Positions 51,914 to 63,482 of a stretch of DNA of 64,000 bases are shown here, piece after piece. The notes below the pieces were generated by a model. It did no database searches. It saw only the letters and a list, made by a program, of their open reading frames with translations, and was not told where the DNA came from. The DNA is from Hydrocarboniphaga effusa AP103 (GTDB lineage: Bacteria; Pseudomonadota; Gammaproteobacteria; Nevskiales; Nevskiaceae). The stretch is from the NCBI RefSeq assembly GCF_000271305.1, contig NZ_AKGD01000001.1, positions 2,281,501 to 2,345,500 on the forward strand. The letters run 5' to 3'. Numbering within the stretch: the stretch's first letter is position 1; every line of letters begins with the position of its first letter. Both the position numbers and the translations under genes were made by a program.

Positions 51914-52245
51914 CGTGAGCGCAGGCGATCAAGGATCGTCAGCACCATCGCATCGGATGCCGATTCGATGCGTAGGCAGGCACCGTCGGCGAAGGACACG
52001 CTCAAAGCGACGCTCGTCGATTGCGGAGTCGGTGCAGCAGGCGGGACGATCGTGACCGGCAGCAACGTCGTCTTGCTCGCCGCGTCCGCCTCGCGCCACC
52101 ATTTGAAAATTAGATTGTGATTCAGCCCATGGCGCCGGGCGATCGACGAGACCGAACTCTGCTTCTGCCGTGCTTCGGCTACGCACGCCGCCTTGAATTC
52201 CGCCGAATAGCTGCGCCGCTTCTTGCCCAAGGATGATGCTTGCAT
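51910..52245 (-). CDS. tnpA: IS66 TnpA (HTH) protein, copy A
   Basis: 111 residues from the ATG at 52245 (GTG at 52254 also in frame). An N-terminal IS3/IS66-type helix-turn-helix ([42 protein letters not shown]) precedes a Pro/Thr-rich variable region. Presumed to bind the IS ends. Confidence 0.9.
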   Translation of the reverse strand: MQASSLGKKRRSYSAEFKAACVAEARQKQSSVSSIARRHGLNHNLIFKWWREADAASKTTLLPVTIVPPAAPTPQSTSVALSVSFADGACLRIESASDAMVLTILDRLRSR

Positions 52246-52386
52246 GGTGTCCACTTAATCAATCGTGGACACCATCGGCGCCCAAGGGACGCTTATCTTC
52301 TACGCCACAACACTCCCTTCAAGCGGTGAGCCTCGGACGCTTACCTTTCTACTGGCTCCTATCGAGGATTGAGCCGCGTCAATTCC

Positions 52387-52410
52387 AAACCCCGCTTCGG
52401 CGGGGTTTTT
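52387..52410 (+). terminator. Terminator between convergent genes
   Basis: AACCCCGC, TTCG loop, GCGGGGTT (52388-52407), then TTT. The complement also has A/T flanks, so it may serve both the interrupted small gene and the minus-strand gene ending at 52410. Confidence 0.75.
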
Positions 52411-53495
52411 CATGTCGTCTCATCACTCGGATCACCTTGCGGCAGTGTATCGAGCGGAAGTGCAGGTGACTTCGATGGAGGCCACAAGTTGGCAGCCTTC
52501 TGCAGAATCGGAGTGGGTGCGATCGATAGCACATCCTCCATGGTGTACATGAGGCCCTCACGATCACCGACCAAAGCGTTGATCTGCGTGTAGATTTCAG
52601 AGATTGCGCCGTTGAGAAAGTGCATTCGAGCGTCGTAGCGCACGATCGGAACGCCTGGCTGTACCTTGAAAGCGCATTCTGAAAATGGTCCGAACTCATC
52701 ACGCATTGCGTGGACGAATTGAGGATCGGCTTGATACTCGGCTTGATCCTTTGCTCTCAGAATTTCCTCAAAAGCCGGCCAGTGCATCGGATGAATCTCT
52801 GACCACTGATTTCTCACGATTCGCATCAGCGCGAGTCCGTGAAGCATTCCAGAGAGATTGCCAGCCTCGACTCGGAGATCGTATTGCTTGCAGGCGTGCT
52901 CCAAAGCATCGATGTAGGCCTGCCCCTCGGACAAGGCTAGGCGGTCAATCGCATCTCGCGCTCGAAGCGACAAGACAAGAATTGCGTCTAGGCTCGCATT
53001 CGCGGCAACAGCAAATGCACCGGTCTGAATGTCGGGGAGGGAGCCCAGACGGCCTGGGTAATGTGGCCCGCAGATGGCAGTTGCGAAATCAGCAATGTGC
53101 CTGTGTGCCTGCACCATGCCCATTCGACTCAGGGCGGTCGTCACCATCTCTTCTTGAGGTTCCGGGTGCGGCAGCCGCTTTCCGCTAAGAACACCCCATA
53201 GAGGTGAGTAGTAATCGGTCTCCGAGCCGGGATAGATCTCGGCGGCGCGATCGACGAGGCTTTTCACTCTTATGCCGCCTCGCTCGACTCTTTCCGGGTT
53301 GTCGCCGTATTTCGCAATCTTGTCGAGGGCGCGGAATCCGCTCTTTCTCTCCACCAACAGCGTATCGAGCGCGCCATAGGTTAGGCCCGATATTTTTTGT
53401 AAGCGTTGGGCCCACAGTGATGAGCGAAGTCTCTGCTCGATGGTTCGGTATCGGCGTCCTGCCGTCCCTTTTGCGCTCATTCCATCGAGTCCCAT
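52410..53495 (-). CDS. Hypothetical protein between the IS66 copies
   Basis: 361 residues from the ATG at 53495, preceded by GGGGGT six bases away; ATG at 53480 is an alternative. The family is not recognised. The N-terminal third is basic (RRYRTIEQRLRSSLWAQRLQ) with a possible helix-turn-helix-like LTYGALDTLLVERKSGFRALDKI. The rest is mixed helical with no metal or nucleotide motif. It lies on the 1.4-kb segment flanked by inverted IS66 copies and would be inverted with any recombination between them. Confidence 0.5.
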   Translation of the reverse strand: MGLDGMSAKGTAGRRYRTIEQRLRSSLWAQRLQKISGLTYGALDTLLVERKSGFRALDKIAKYGDNPERVERGGIRVKSLVDRAAEIYPGSETDYYSPLWGVLSGKRLPHPEPQEEMVTTALSRMGMVQAHRHIADFATAICGPHYPGRLGSLPDIQTGAFAVAANASLDAILVLSLRARDAIDRLALSEGQAYIDALEHACKQYDLRVEAGNLSGMLHGLALMRIVRNQWSEIHPMHWPAFEEILRAKDQAEYQADPQFVHAMRDEFGPFSECAFKVQPGVPIVRYDARMHFLNGAISEIYTQINALVGDREGLMYTMEDVLSIAPTPILQKAANLWPPSKSPALPLDTLPQGDPSDETT

Positions 53496-53582
53496 CGCAA
53501 TACCCCCAATTAATATCCGATGCACCATGCCAGCTGTGTGCGATTTAATGCCAACACCCGCCACTGATCACTGACGACCGAA

Positions 53583-53774
53583 ATGTCCGGACAAATCGCA
53601 CCCAAAGAACAAGGCCAACTAGCCGAGGTGCATGGCCAGTTGCTGCGAGGAGACGCCCTGCGTCGGGCGCTGGGTTACGGCTCGGTTCGGACGTTTTATC
53701 GCGCTGCAATCGGTCATGCAACGCCGGTGCCGGTGTTCAAAATCGCGGGCAGGACAGAGTGGTATGCCAAGACC
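53583..53774 (+). pseudogene. Truncated small DNA-binding-like gene
   Basis: 64 codons (MSGQIAPKEQGQLAEVHG, LLRGDALRRALGYGSVRTFYRAA, VPVFKIAGRTEWYAKT) before it runs into the truncated IS66 copy B at 53775. The LLRGDALRRALGY block followed by VPVFKI resembles AlpA/excisionase-type small HTH proteins of mobile elements. The original C-terminus is lost. Confidence 0.45.
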
Positions 53775-54078
53775 CGTGACGGACATGCGCAAAGGCTTCG
53801 ATGGTTTATCGGCACGGGTGCAGCAGGTGCTCGCAGATGATCCGTTCTCGGGCCATGTCTTCGCCTTTCGCGGTCGCCGCGGCGATCAGCTCAAGCTGCT
53901 GTGGTGGGACGGTGACGGCTTGTGTCTGCTATCGAAGCGACTGGAGCGCGGCCGCTTCGTCTGGCCGAAGGCGGAGTCGGGCCGCGTGCATCTGACCGCA
54001 GCCCAGCTCTCGATGCTGCTCGAAGGCATCGACTGGCGACGACCGGAACGCACCACAAAACCCTCGAAAGCCGCCTGA
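53775..54078 (+). pseudogene. tnpB: IS66 tnpB fragment, copy B
   Basis: Lacks the first ~16 codons (starts at the Thr-Asp-Met-Arg-Lys-Gly part) and is fused in another frame to the preceding HTH-like gene. The rest matches copy A to the stop. Confidence 0.85.
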
Positions 54079-54106
54079 TTCTGCAAGCTTTTTGCATCGA
54101 GATGCC

Positions 54107-55642
54107 ATGCTCGATGCGCCCGAATCCGATCTGCCCGATACCGTCGAAGCGCTGCGTGCGCTGGTGCAGTCGCATGCCGCCGAGCTGTCGACGCTGCGCA
54201 GCGTGCTGCGCCATCGCGATGCCCAGATCGACAAGCTGCTGATCCAGCTGGCACGCCTCAAGCGCATGCAGTTTGGCGCCAAGAGCGAGAAGCTCGATCG
54301 CGAAATCGAGCAGCTCGAATTGCTGATCGAGGAGCTGCAGACACCCGACGCGGTACCGGTCGTTTCAGCGGCCACGGAAGCCAGGCAGAAACCTGCCCGC
54401 AAGCCATTGCCCGATCACCTGCCGCGTGAGTCCATCGTCCATGCGCCGGCATCGGCGTGCCCCGACTGCGGCGGCGCGCTGCGGCCGATCGGCGAAGATG
54501 TTTCGGAAATGCTCGATTACGTGCCGGCGCACTGGAAAGTGATTCAGCACGTGCGCCCCAAGTGCGCCTGTGATGCCTGCTCGCGCATCGTCCAGGCCTC
54601 GGCACCTTCACGGCCGATCGCCCGTGGCCTGGCCGGCGCTGGCCTGCTGGCGCATGTGCTGGTCAGCAAGTACGGCGACTCCCTGCCGCTGTATCGGCAA
54701 AGCGAGATTTACGCCCGTGAAGGTGTCGAGATCGAGCGCTCGACGCTGGCCGAATGGGTCGGCGGCAGCGCGGCGCTACTCGCCCCGCTGGTCGAACGCA
54801 TTGCCGCGCACGTGATGAGCGCGACCAAGATTCATGCGGACGACACGCCGGTGCCAGTGCTCGCGCCAGGCAATGGGAAAACCAAGACCGGACGGCTGTG
54901 GACTTACGTGCGCGACGATCGCCCGGCTGGCAGCCAGACTCCCGCAGCGGTGCTCTTCCGCTACACGCCCGATCGCAAGGGCGAGCATCCGAAGCGGCAC
55001 CTGAGCCGTTTTGAAGGCACGCTGCAGGCCGATGGTTACGCCGGTTTTCATCACCTCTACGGCGGCGGCAAGATCCAGGAAGCCGCCTGCTGGGCGCACG
55101 TGCGAAGAAAATTCTTCGACATCCACCAGGCCAATGCCTCGCCCATCGCCAAGCAAGCCCTCGATCGCATCGGCGCTTTGTATGTCGTCGAGCAAGACAT
55201 TCGCGGTAAACCAGCACAAGAGCGAAAAGCACAACGGCAATCGCGCGCCGGACCACTGCTGCAAGAACTGAAGGGCTGGTTCGATCAAACCGTCGGCACG
55301 CTCTCGACGAAATCCGAACTCGCCAAGGCGATTCGCTACGCCACCTCACGCTGGCCGGCGCTGACGCGCTATCGCGACGACGGGAATCTGGAAATCGACA
55401 ACAACGCAGCGGAGCGATCCCTGCGCGTCGTCGCGCTCGGGCGCAAGAATTTTCTCTTCTGCGGCTCCGATGCCGGCGGCGTGCGTGCCGCTGCGATCTA
55501 CAGCCTGATCGGCACGGCCAAGCTCAACGGACTCAACCCCGAAGCCTATCTGCGGCATGTGCTCGATCGCATCGCAGATCATTCCATCAACAAGCTTGAT
55601 GAGCTGCTGCCCTGGAATGTCGCCGCTCAGCTCCCGCTATAG
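54107..55642 (+). CDS. tnpC: IS66 TnpC transposase, copy B
   Basis: 511 residues from the ATG at 54107, the same protein as copy A. The reading frame is intact although the element has lost its other end, so this protein could act in trans on copy A but copy B itself cannot move. Confidence 0.92.
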   Translation: MLDAPESDLPDTVEALRALVQSHAAELSTLRSVLRHRDAQIDKLLIQLARLKRMQFGAKSEKLDREIEQLELLIEELQTPDAVPVVSAATEARQKPARKPLPDHLPRESIVHAPASACPDCGGALRPIGEDVSEMLDYVPAHWKVIQHVRPKCACDACSRIVQASAPSRPIARGLAGAGLLAHVLVSKYGDSLPLYRQSEIYAREGVEIERSTLAEWVGGSAALLAPLVERIAAHVMSATKIHADDTPVPVLAPGNGKTKTGRLWTYVRDDRPAGSQTPAAVLFRYTPDRKGEHPKRHLSRFEGTLQADGYAGFHHLYGGGKIQEAACWAHVRRKFFDIHQANASPIAKQALDRIGALYVVEQDIRGKPAQERKAQRQSRAGPLLQELKGWFDQTVGTLSTKSELAKAIRYATSRWPALTRYRDDGNLEIDNNAAERSLRVVALGRKNFLFCGSDAGGVRAAAIYSLIGTAKLNGLNPEAYLRHVLDRIADHSINKLDELLPWNVAAQLPL

Positions 55643-55661
55643 GTAGTCTCTGGACGCTTAC

Positions 55662-55952
55662 AGTGGAACTCGGCGTGAGCGTGTAATCGTGCAGTGCAAG
55701 CACTGGCGCAGCCGATCCGTGTCCGTGCCTGATCTTGCCGTGGTCAAAACGCAGATGCAGTTGTGGGAGCCCCCACGGATCGATGCCCTAGTTATTGCAA
55801 CATCGGGTCGATTCACCGCCGACGCTGTGAAATGGATCGAACGGCACAACCAGTCTGACTCCGCATTGAAAATTCACATGTGGGCTGAAAGCCACCTTGA
55901 GATGCTGCTCGCCAGCAGACCTAATCTCATAGCCGAATTCAGGTTGCGCTGA
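55662..55952 (+). pseudogene. Mrr-type restriction endonuclease fragment
   Basis: Directly after the IS66 terminus the frame reads GTRRERVIVQCKHWRSRSVSV, VVKTQMQLWEPPRIDALVIATSGRFTADAVKWIE, ending LIAEFRLR. QCK is the Q-x-K variant of the PD-(D/E)XK core used by Mrr-like enzymes, and DALVIATSGRFT is the following strand. The start and N-terminal part, including the catalytic Asp, were lost on IS66 arrival. A downstream start at 55689 exists but would lack the core. Confidence 0.65.
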
Positions 55953-56013
55953 CTTCAATAAACATACTGGCTGGATCCGGCAGCGTAGAGAGCCCAATCC
56001 TCCAAATGGACGG

Positions 56014-57378
56014 CTACCTTTTCCGCGGGCCGGGCAGAGGTGGGGGCTTCTGATGCCAGGCAGGGAGTTCGCCCAGCAACTCCTCGCCGCCTGTGAATAT
56101 CCTCCCGCTTCCCGTTAAGGGTAGGTGTCCCGTGACACTGAAGTAGTCCACGGTTTCGTCAATCATCCAGCTTTTCGTCTCCGTTATTCGGCAGACGAAA
56201 TAGTGCAGATAGAGCGCATTTATCTTCACCCTGGACTGGAACTCGGCGACGGCTTGGTAATTCTTTGCTCGCCGAAGATCCGAAATGTCGATGTCACCGT
56301 CGGCATCCATGCCGATGTGCCCCACGCCCTCGCCAACCTCCAACAGCTGCTTTTCGATCTCGCTGAGATGGCTTTTGATATGGCGCGATTTGTTCGTCAT
56401 GGACGTCTCGGCCACGCAGCGCCAGGTTACGACCGTCCCAGCGTGCGCTTCACTGATGTATCGAGGGTCATGATGGGACGGTATGAAGACGCCCGCCATT
56501 GAGTAAGGCTCCTGAACCTCGTGGCCGATCAGCAACCGAGCCAGCTTCGACCCAAATAGAAGGTGATAGAAGTCCCGGATGTCCTTCTGGACAGCCCGGA
56601 TATTGGCCGGTTTGACGGTTCCGAACCCAATCTCGTCTTTCCAAGGATAGCCGCCGGTCAAGGCTAGGCGACTGGTGATTGCCTTCTCTGCCCATGAGGC
56701 AAGGTACCCATCGGGTATCTCGTGAAGCTCCTTCGTGTAAGTCACGTCGATGTGCAGGCTCAGACGATCTCGTTCGACGAATTCAGCTAGGCGATCGAAA
56801 ATGCGCCTTTGCTCCGACTTCTCCTTTGCCTCATAGGGGCCGGAACGGAGGCGCTTGCACTCGACGTGCTGAGTTGCTCCGGCGCGAGTGATCTGAAAGT
56901 CCGCGGTTTTCGAAATGCCCCGCCGCTCGGGCACGAATTCGACTTGATATCCGTCTTGGACGTAGCGAAGTGCCGTTACGAGCTCGAAGAAGCCGCCCGA
57001 CGGATCGCTCCCGTTGCTTAGTAGCATTCTTGCGGCTCGGTCCGAGGCACCGGCGATCGACTTCACCTTGTCGAGATTTTCGCCAAGCTGTTTGATGAAG
57101 GGAACGACGTGGGTTCCAAGGCCTAAGTCGTAGGCGGCGGCATTATTTATAAGAGCGTCGGCTTGAGCGAGGTAGCTGGCGACAAGATCGGCGCCGAGCG
57201 TGTCGAGGGTGATGTCGCCTCCGCGCTCATTCGGATTCCCGACGTGACGAATGTAGGTGTCTTGCGCCTTCTGGACGCGGGTCTTTACGTCCTGAGACCG
57301 ATCTCCGCACGTCTCGTAAAGCCACTCCAGCGCACGCGCGACATCATCGTCTTCGTGCAGTCCCCCCGACCGTTTCAT
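56014..57378 (-). CDS. Putative PD-(D/E)XK nuclease-like protein
   Basis: 454 residues. Middle region: E132 in GFFELVTALRYV, Asp160 in SKTADFQI, and E173-x-K175 in QHVECKRLRSG, the order and spacing of a PD-(D/E)XK core. The N-terminal ~120 residues are helical; the C-terminal ~250 are not recognised. No methyltransferase or specificity partner is adjacent. As a lone gene it might be a type IV-like or toxin-like nuclease. It is the last cargo gene of the island, running away from ssb. Confidence 0.55.
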   Translation of the reverse strand: MKRSGGLHEDDDVARALEWLYETCGDRSQDVKTRVQKAQDTYIRHVGNPNERGGDITLDTLGADLVASYLAQADALINNAAAYDLGLGTHVVPFIKQLGENLDKVKSIAGASDRAARMLLSNGSDPSGGFFELVTALRYVQDGYQVEFVPERRGISKTADFQITRAGATQHVECKRLRSGPYEAKEKSEQRRIFDRLAEFVERDRLSLHIDVTYTKELHEIPDGYLASWAEKAITSRLALTGGYPWKDEIGFGTVKPANIRAVQKDIRDFYHLLFGSKLARLLIGHEVQEPYSMAGVFIPSHHDPRYISEAHAGTVVTWRCVAETSMTNKSRHIKSHLSEIEKQLLEVGEGVGHIGMDADGDIDISDLRRAKNYQAVAEFQSRVKINALYLHYFVCRITETKSWMIDETVDYFSVTGHLPLTGSGRIFTGGEELLGELPAWHQKPPPLPGPRKR

Positions 57379-57668
57379 GGCAGCTCCCCAGCTCCGTGAC
57401 CGTGGAGGATTCTAGTCAGACGGAGGCGGTTTGCACCCAGTACGCGGGCGAAGGCGGACGCTTCTGTGACGAGGGCCGGAAGAGGTATTGCGGTAAACTG
57501 AGGCCGACTCGCAGTTGTAACCTGATCGGGCTCGCGCGACCCGCCGGAGACCCTATGAATCCCAACTATCTGATTTCGTTATAGTGAAGTTTCCAAGTTT
57601 ATTTCGGCACTTCCAACTTTATTTACGCACTTCCAACTTAATTTCGACTCATACACCAGGGGATTTCC
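57379..57668. other. Island right end and ssb leader
   Basis: 290 bp without a gene. It includes a possible -10 (TATAGT, 57580-57585) without a good -35, three 20-bp repeats (57591-57650) and, 13 bp before ssb, the inferred island terminus. AGGGG at ~57658 is the ssb ribosome site. Confidence 0.5.
57591..57650 (-). repeat. Three 20-bp repeats at the right end of the island
   Basis: Units start at 57591, 57611 and 57631, each TTCCAA(G/C)TT(T/A)ATTT followed by a 6-nt variable part. The complement matches the left-end motif AAATAAAGTTGGAA. Exact 20-bp periodicity suits side-by-side protein binding on almost the same helix face. Confidence 0.8.
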
Positions 57669-58196
57669 ATGGCCCGCGGCATCAATAAAGTCATCCTGAT
57701 CGGCAACCTCGGCAAAGACCCCGAAGCGCGCAGTTTCCCGAACGGCGGCTCGGTCACCAACATCACGGTGGCGACGAGCGATTCCTGGCGTGACAAGGAC
57801 GGCAACCAGCAGGAACGCACCGAGTGGCACAACGTGGTGTTCCACAACAAGCTCGGCGAAATCGCCGCGCAATACCTGCGCAAGGGCAGCAAGGTCTACA
57901 TCGAAGGCTCGCTCAGAACCCGCAAGTGGCAGGACAAGACGTCCGGCCAGGATCGCTACACCACCGAGATCCACGCCAACGAAATGCAGATGCTCGACGG
58001 CAAGCCGGGCGGCGGCGGTGGCGGTGGATCGGCCGAGTACGGCGGCGGCCAGTCGTCAGGCGGCTATGGCGGCGGTGGTGGTTACGGCGGAGACAACGGC
58101 GGCGGCCGTTCGGCCCCGAGCCGGGGCGCTCCGCAGCGCAGCGCCCCGGCTCCGGCCGCGGATGCGGGCTTCGAGGACGACGACATTCCGTTCTGA
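57669..58196 (+). CDS. ssb: Single-stranded DNA-binding protein
   Basis: 175 residues. The OB fold occupies ~1-110 ([74 protein letters not shown]). A Gly-rich flexible linker follows, then the acidic tip EDDDIPF that recruits repair and replication proteins. It protects ssDNA in replication, repair and recombination. The island ends about 13 bp before the start codon, so any native promoter beyond that point has been displaced towards uvrA. A terminator follows. Confidence 0.97.
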   Translation: MARGINKVILIGNLGKDPEARSFPNGGSVTNITVATSDSWRDKDGNQQERTEWHNVVFHNKLGEIAAQYLRKGSKVYIEGSLRTRKWQDKTSGQDRYTTEIHANEMQMLDGKPGGGGGGGSAEYGGGQSSGGYGGGGGYGGDNGGGRSAPSRGAPQRSAPAPAADAGFEDDDIPF

Positions 58197-58222
58197 AAAG
58201 CTGGCCGCAACTGCAACCGAAG

Positions 58223-58250
58223 ACCCCTCGCGAGAGGGGTTTTCTTTTTT
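58223..58250 (+). terminator. Rho-independent terminator after ssb
   Basis: ACCCCTC (58223-58229), GCGA loop, GAGGGGT (58234-58240), followed by TTTCTTTTTT. Confidence 0.8.
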
Positions 58251-58457
58251 CCCGGACGGACGCGGCCATGCTGCAAATCGCAAGCTCGAAAATCGCTTGC
58301 ATTGCAAACTGAAATCCTTGAATCAACAGGGCTTGCTGCGGCTGTGCGGGCTGCTTGATCCGACCCTGTAAAAGCCGGACATTAGGCGCCGGCCAAGGCG
58401 TCCGAAAGAGCGCGCGGCCTGGTTTTCCAGCCTGATCTTGACAGTCAAGGACGCTCA

Positions 58458-61925
<3,468 letters not shown>

Positions 61926-61940
61926 GTCCGGCCGCAGCGA

Positions 61941-62768
61941 ATGGAACCGCCCATCGACCGGAGCTTCGAGATCGAGCTCAAGCTCCTGATCGACGCCATC
62001 TACCTCAAGTATCACTACGATTTCCGCGAGTACGCGAACGCCTCGCTCAAGCGCCGCCTGCTCGCCGCGATGCCGCGCTTCGACTGCGCGACGCTGTCGC
62101 AGCTGCAGGACAAGGTGCTGCACGACGTGGAAGTGTTTCCGCAGCTGCTCGACTTCCTGACCGTGCAGGTGTCGGAGATGTTTCGCGATCCGGAGTATTT
62201 CCTCGCGCTGCGCGAGTCGGTGATCCCGCTGCTGCGCACCTATCCGTCGCTGAAGATCTGGGTGGCCGGCTGCAGCACCGGCGAGGAGGTCTACTCGTTT
62301 GCGATCCTGCTGCGCGAGGAGGGCCTGCTCGATCGCACGCTGATCTACGCCACCGATATCAACACCAATGCGCTCGCGCGCGCGGAGGCCGGTGTCTACC
62401 AGGTCGATCGCATCGCCGGCTTCACCGAGAACCACCGCCGCTCGGGCGCGCGCGCCTCGCTGTCGGATTACTACACCGCGGCTTACGGCCGCGCGGTGTT
62501 CGACAAGAGCCTGCGCCGGAACATCGTGTTCTCGGACCACAGCCTCGCCACCGACAGCGTGTTCGCCGAGGTGCAGCTGGTGTCGTGTCGCAACGTGCTG
62601 ATCTATTTCAACCGCGAGCTGCAGGACCGCGCGCTCGGGCTGTTTCGCGAGGCGCTGTGCCGCAAGGGTTTCCTCGGCCTCGGGGCCAAGGAATCGCTGC
62701 GCTTCTCGAACCACAGCGACGCGTTCACCGATCTGGTGCGCGAGCATCGCCTGTTTCAAAAAACGTGA
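61941..62768 (+). CDS. CheR-family protein-glutamate methyltransferase
   Basis: 275 residues. A short helical N-domain (KLLIDAIYLKYHYDFREYANASLKRRL) precedes the SAM-dependent domain: VSEMFRDPEYFLALRE, WVAGCSTGEEVYSFAILL (motif I), TDINTNALARAEAGVY, and VSCRNVLIYFNRELQDRAL. CheR enzymes methylate glutamates on chemoreceptors or similar sensors. No receptor, CheA or CheW is near; the hybrid kinase upstream is the obvious partner. Confidence 0.92.
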   Translation: MEPPIDRSFEIELKLLIDAIYLKYHYDFREYANASLKRRLLAAMPRFDCATLSQLQDKVLHDVEVFPQLLDFLTVQVSEMFRDPEYFLALRESVIPLLRTYPSLKIWVAGCSTGEEVYSFAILLREEGLLDRTLIYATDINTNALARAEAGVYQVDRIAGFTENHRRSGARASLSDYYTAAYGRAVFDKSLRRNIVFSDHSLATDSVFAEVQLVSCRNVLIYFNRELQDRALGLFREALCRKGFLGLGAKESLRFSNHSDAFTDLVREHRLFQKT

Positions 62769-62802
62769 CCGGAAACGCAACACGCCTGATGGACGGACGC
62801 TG

Positions 62803-63387
62803 ATGCCCAGGCTGGAAGGCCGTTTCGATGCGATCGTCATCGGCACCTCGGCCGGCGGCGTCGAAGCGCTGTCGGTGCTGCTGCCGGCCTTGCCGCCGGC
62901 ATTGCGCGCCTCGGTGTTCGTGGTGCTGCATCTGCCGCGCGATCGGCCGAGCCTGCTCGTCGACATCTTCGAGCATCGCTGCAGGCACCGGATCCGCGAG
63001 GCCGAGGACAAGGAGCCGGTCGAACCCGGCAGCATCTACTTCGCGCCGCCGGACTACCACCTGCTGGTCGATCGCGGGCGCGATCGAGTCGTCAGGGTGG
63101 CGCTGTCGAGCGACGACATGGTGCATTTCTCGCGGCCGTCGATCGACGTGCTGTTCGAGGCCGCGGCCGATCTCTACGGCTGCAGGCTGCTCGGCATCGT
63201 GCTCACGGGCGGCAACGAAGACGGCGCCGCCGGGCTCGCTGCGGTGCGCCGCCTCGGCGGTGTCTGCGTGGTGCAAGACCCGGACGATGCGCAGGCCGCG
63301 TACATGCCGCAGGCCGCGCTCAAGAAGGTCGAGCCCGATTTCGTGCTGCCGATCCGGCAGATCGCGGAGCTGCTCGGCGGGCTGTAG
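62803..63387 (+). CDS. CheB-like methylesterase domain protein
   Basis: 194 residues forming only the catalytic CheB domain, without the usual N-terminal receiver. Ser in IGTSAGGVEAL, His in VVLHLPRDRPS and Asp in LTGGNEDGAAGL give the triad. It would reverse CheR methylation. Lacking its own receiver, its activity may depend on the REC domains of the upstream kinase. It lies 34 bp after the CheR-like gene. Confidence 0.9.
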   Translation: MPRLEGRFDAIVIGTSAGGVEALSVLLPALPPALRASVFVVLHLPRDRPSLLVDIFEHRCRHRIREAEDKEPVEPGSIYFAPPDYHLLVDRGRDRVVRVALSSDDMVHFSRPSIDVLFEAAADLYGCRLLGIVLTGGNEDGAAGLAAVRRLGGVCVVQDPDDAQAAYMPQAALKKVEPDFVLPIRQIAELLGGL

Positions 63388-63482
63388 CGGCTTGCGGGCG
63401 AACGTCTGGCCGTAAGACATACGCTATCGCTCCGGCCCCGGGCAGCGCCTAGAATGCGGGCGTTTTCACCGGGGGATTCATC

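Larger units (their letters stand above)
49983..52344 (-). mobile_element. Complete IS66-family element, copy A
   Basis: 2362 bp. Ends start GTAAGCGTCC on both sides (49983, and the complement ending 52344). CTTTCTAC is duplicated at 49975-49982 and 52345-52352, the 8-bp target duplication expected for IS66. It carries tnpA, tnpB and tnpC on the minus strand. All look intact, so it is probably active or recently active. Confidence 0.92.
53775..55661 (+). mobile_element. IS66-family element, copy B, 5'-truncated
   Basis: Almost identical to copy A but in opposite orientation. The tnpC-side end with GTAAGCGTCC (complement ending 55661) is intact. The other side begins abruptly inside tnpB (CGTGACGGAC), so tnpA and the other terminus are missing. 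Only a handful of base differences to copy A are visible (for example in the tnpC coiled-coil region). Confidence 0.9.
40531..57655. mobile_element. Accessory island between uvrA and ssb, bounded by inverted repeat clusters
   Basis: The left edge (40531-40555) and the reverse complement of the right edge (57631-57655) match at 19 of 25 positions when aligned from a terminal TG. Behind each lie two further copies of the core AAATAAAGTTGGAA. On the right they are spaced exactly 20 bp. Such arrays resemble transposase-binding sites of IS21-, Tn7- or Tn5053-type elements. No matching transposase is seen and the flanks (CAACTAC against CCAGGGG) show no target duplication. So this is either a decayed ~17.1-kb transposon or a block trapped between two element ends. 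Cargo is defence-like plus IS debris. Confidence 0.55.

Noticed and set aside
53632..54078. A 148-residue gene fusing an upstream frame to IS66 tnpB
   Set aside because: The upstream half is out of frame with the HTH-like gene and the fusion is only the IS truncation junction.
57591..57650. A CRISPR array upstream of ssb
   Set aside because: Three 20-bp units with no spacers between them and similar motifs inverted at 40.5 kb; these are end repeats, not repeat-spacer units.
40531..57655. Tn7-like or CRISPR-associated transposon
   Set aside because: Repeat arrays fit in style, but no TnsA/B/C, TniQ, Cas gene or CRISPR array is present.
57998..58130. Gly-rich low-complexity repeat as a separate feature
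   Set aside because: It is the normal flexible linker of SSB.
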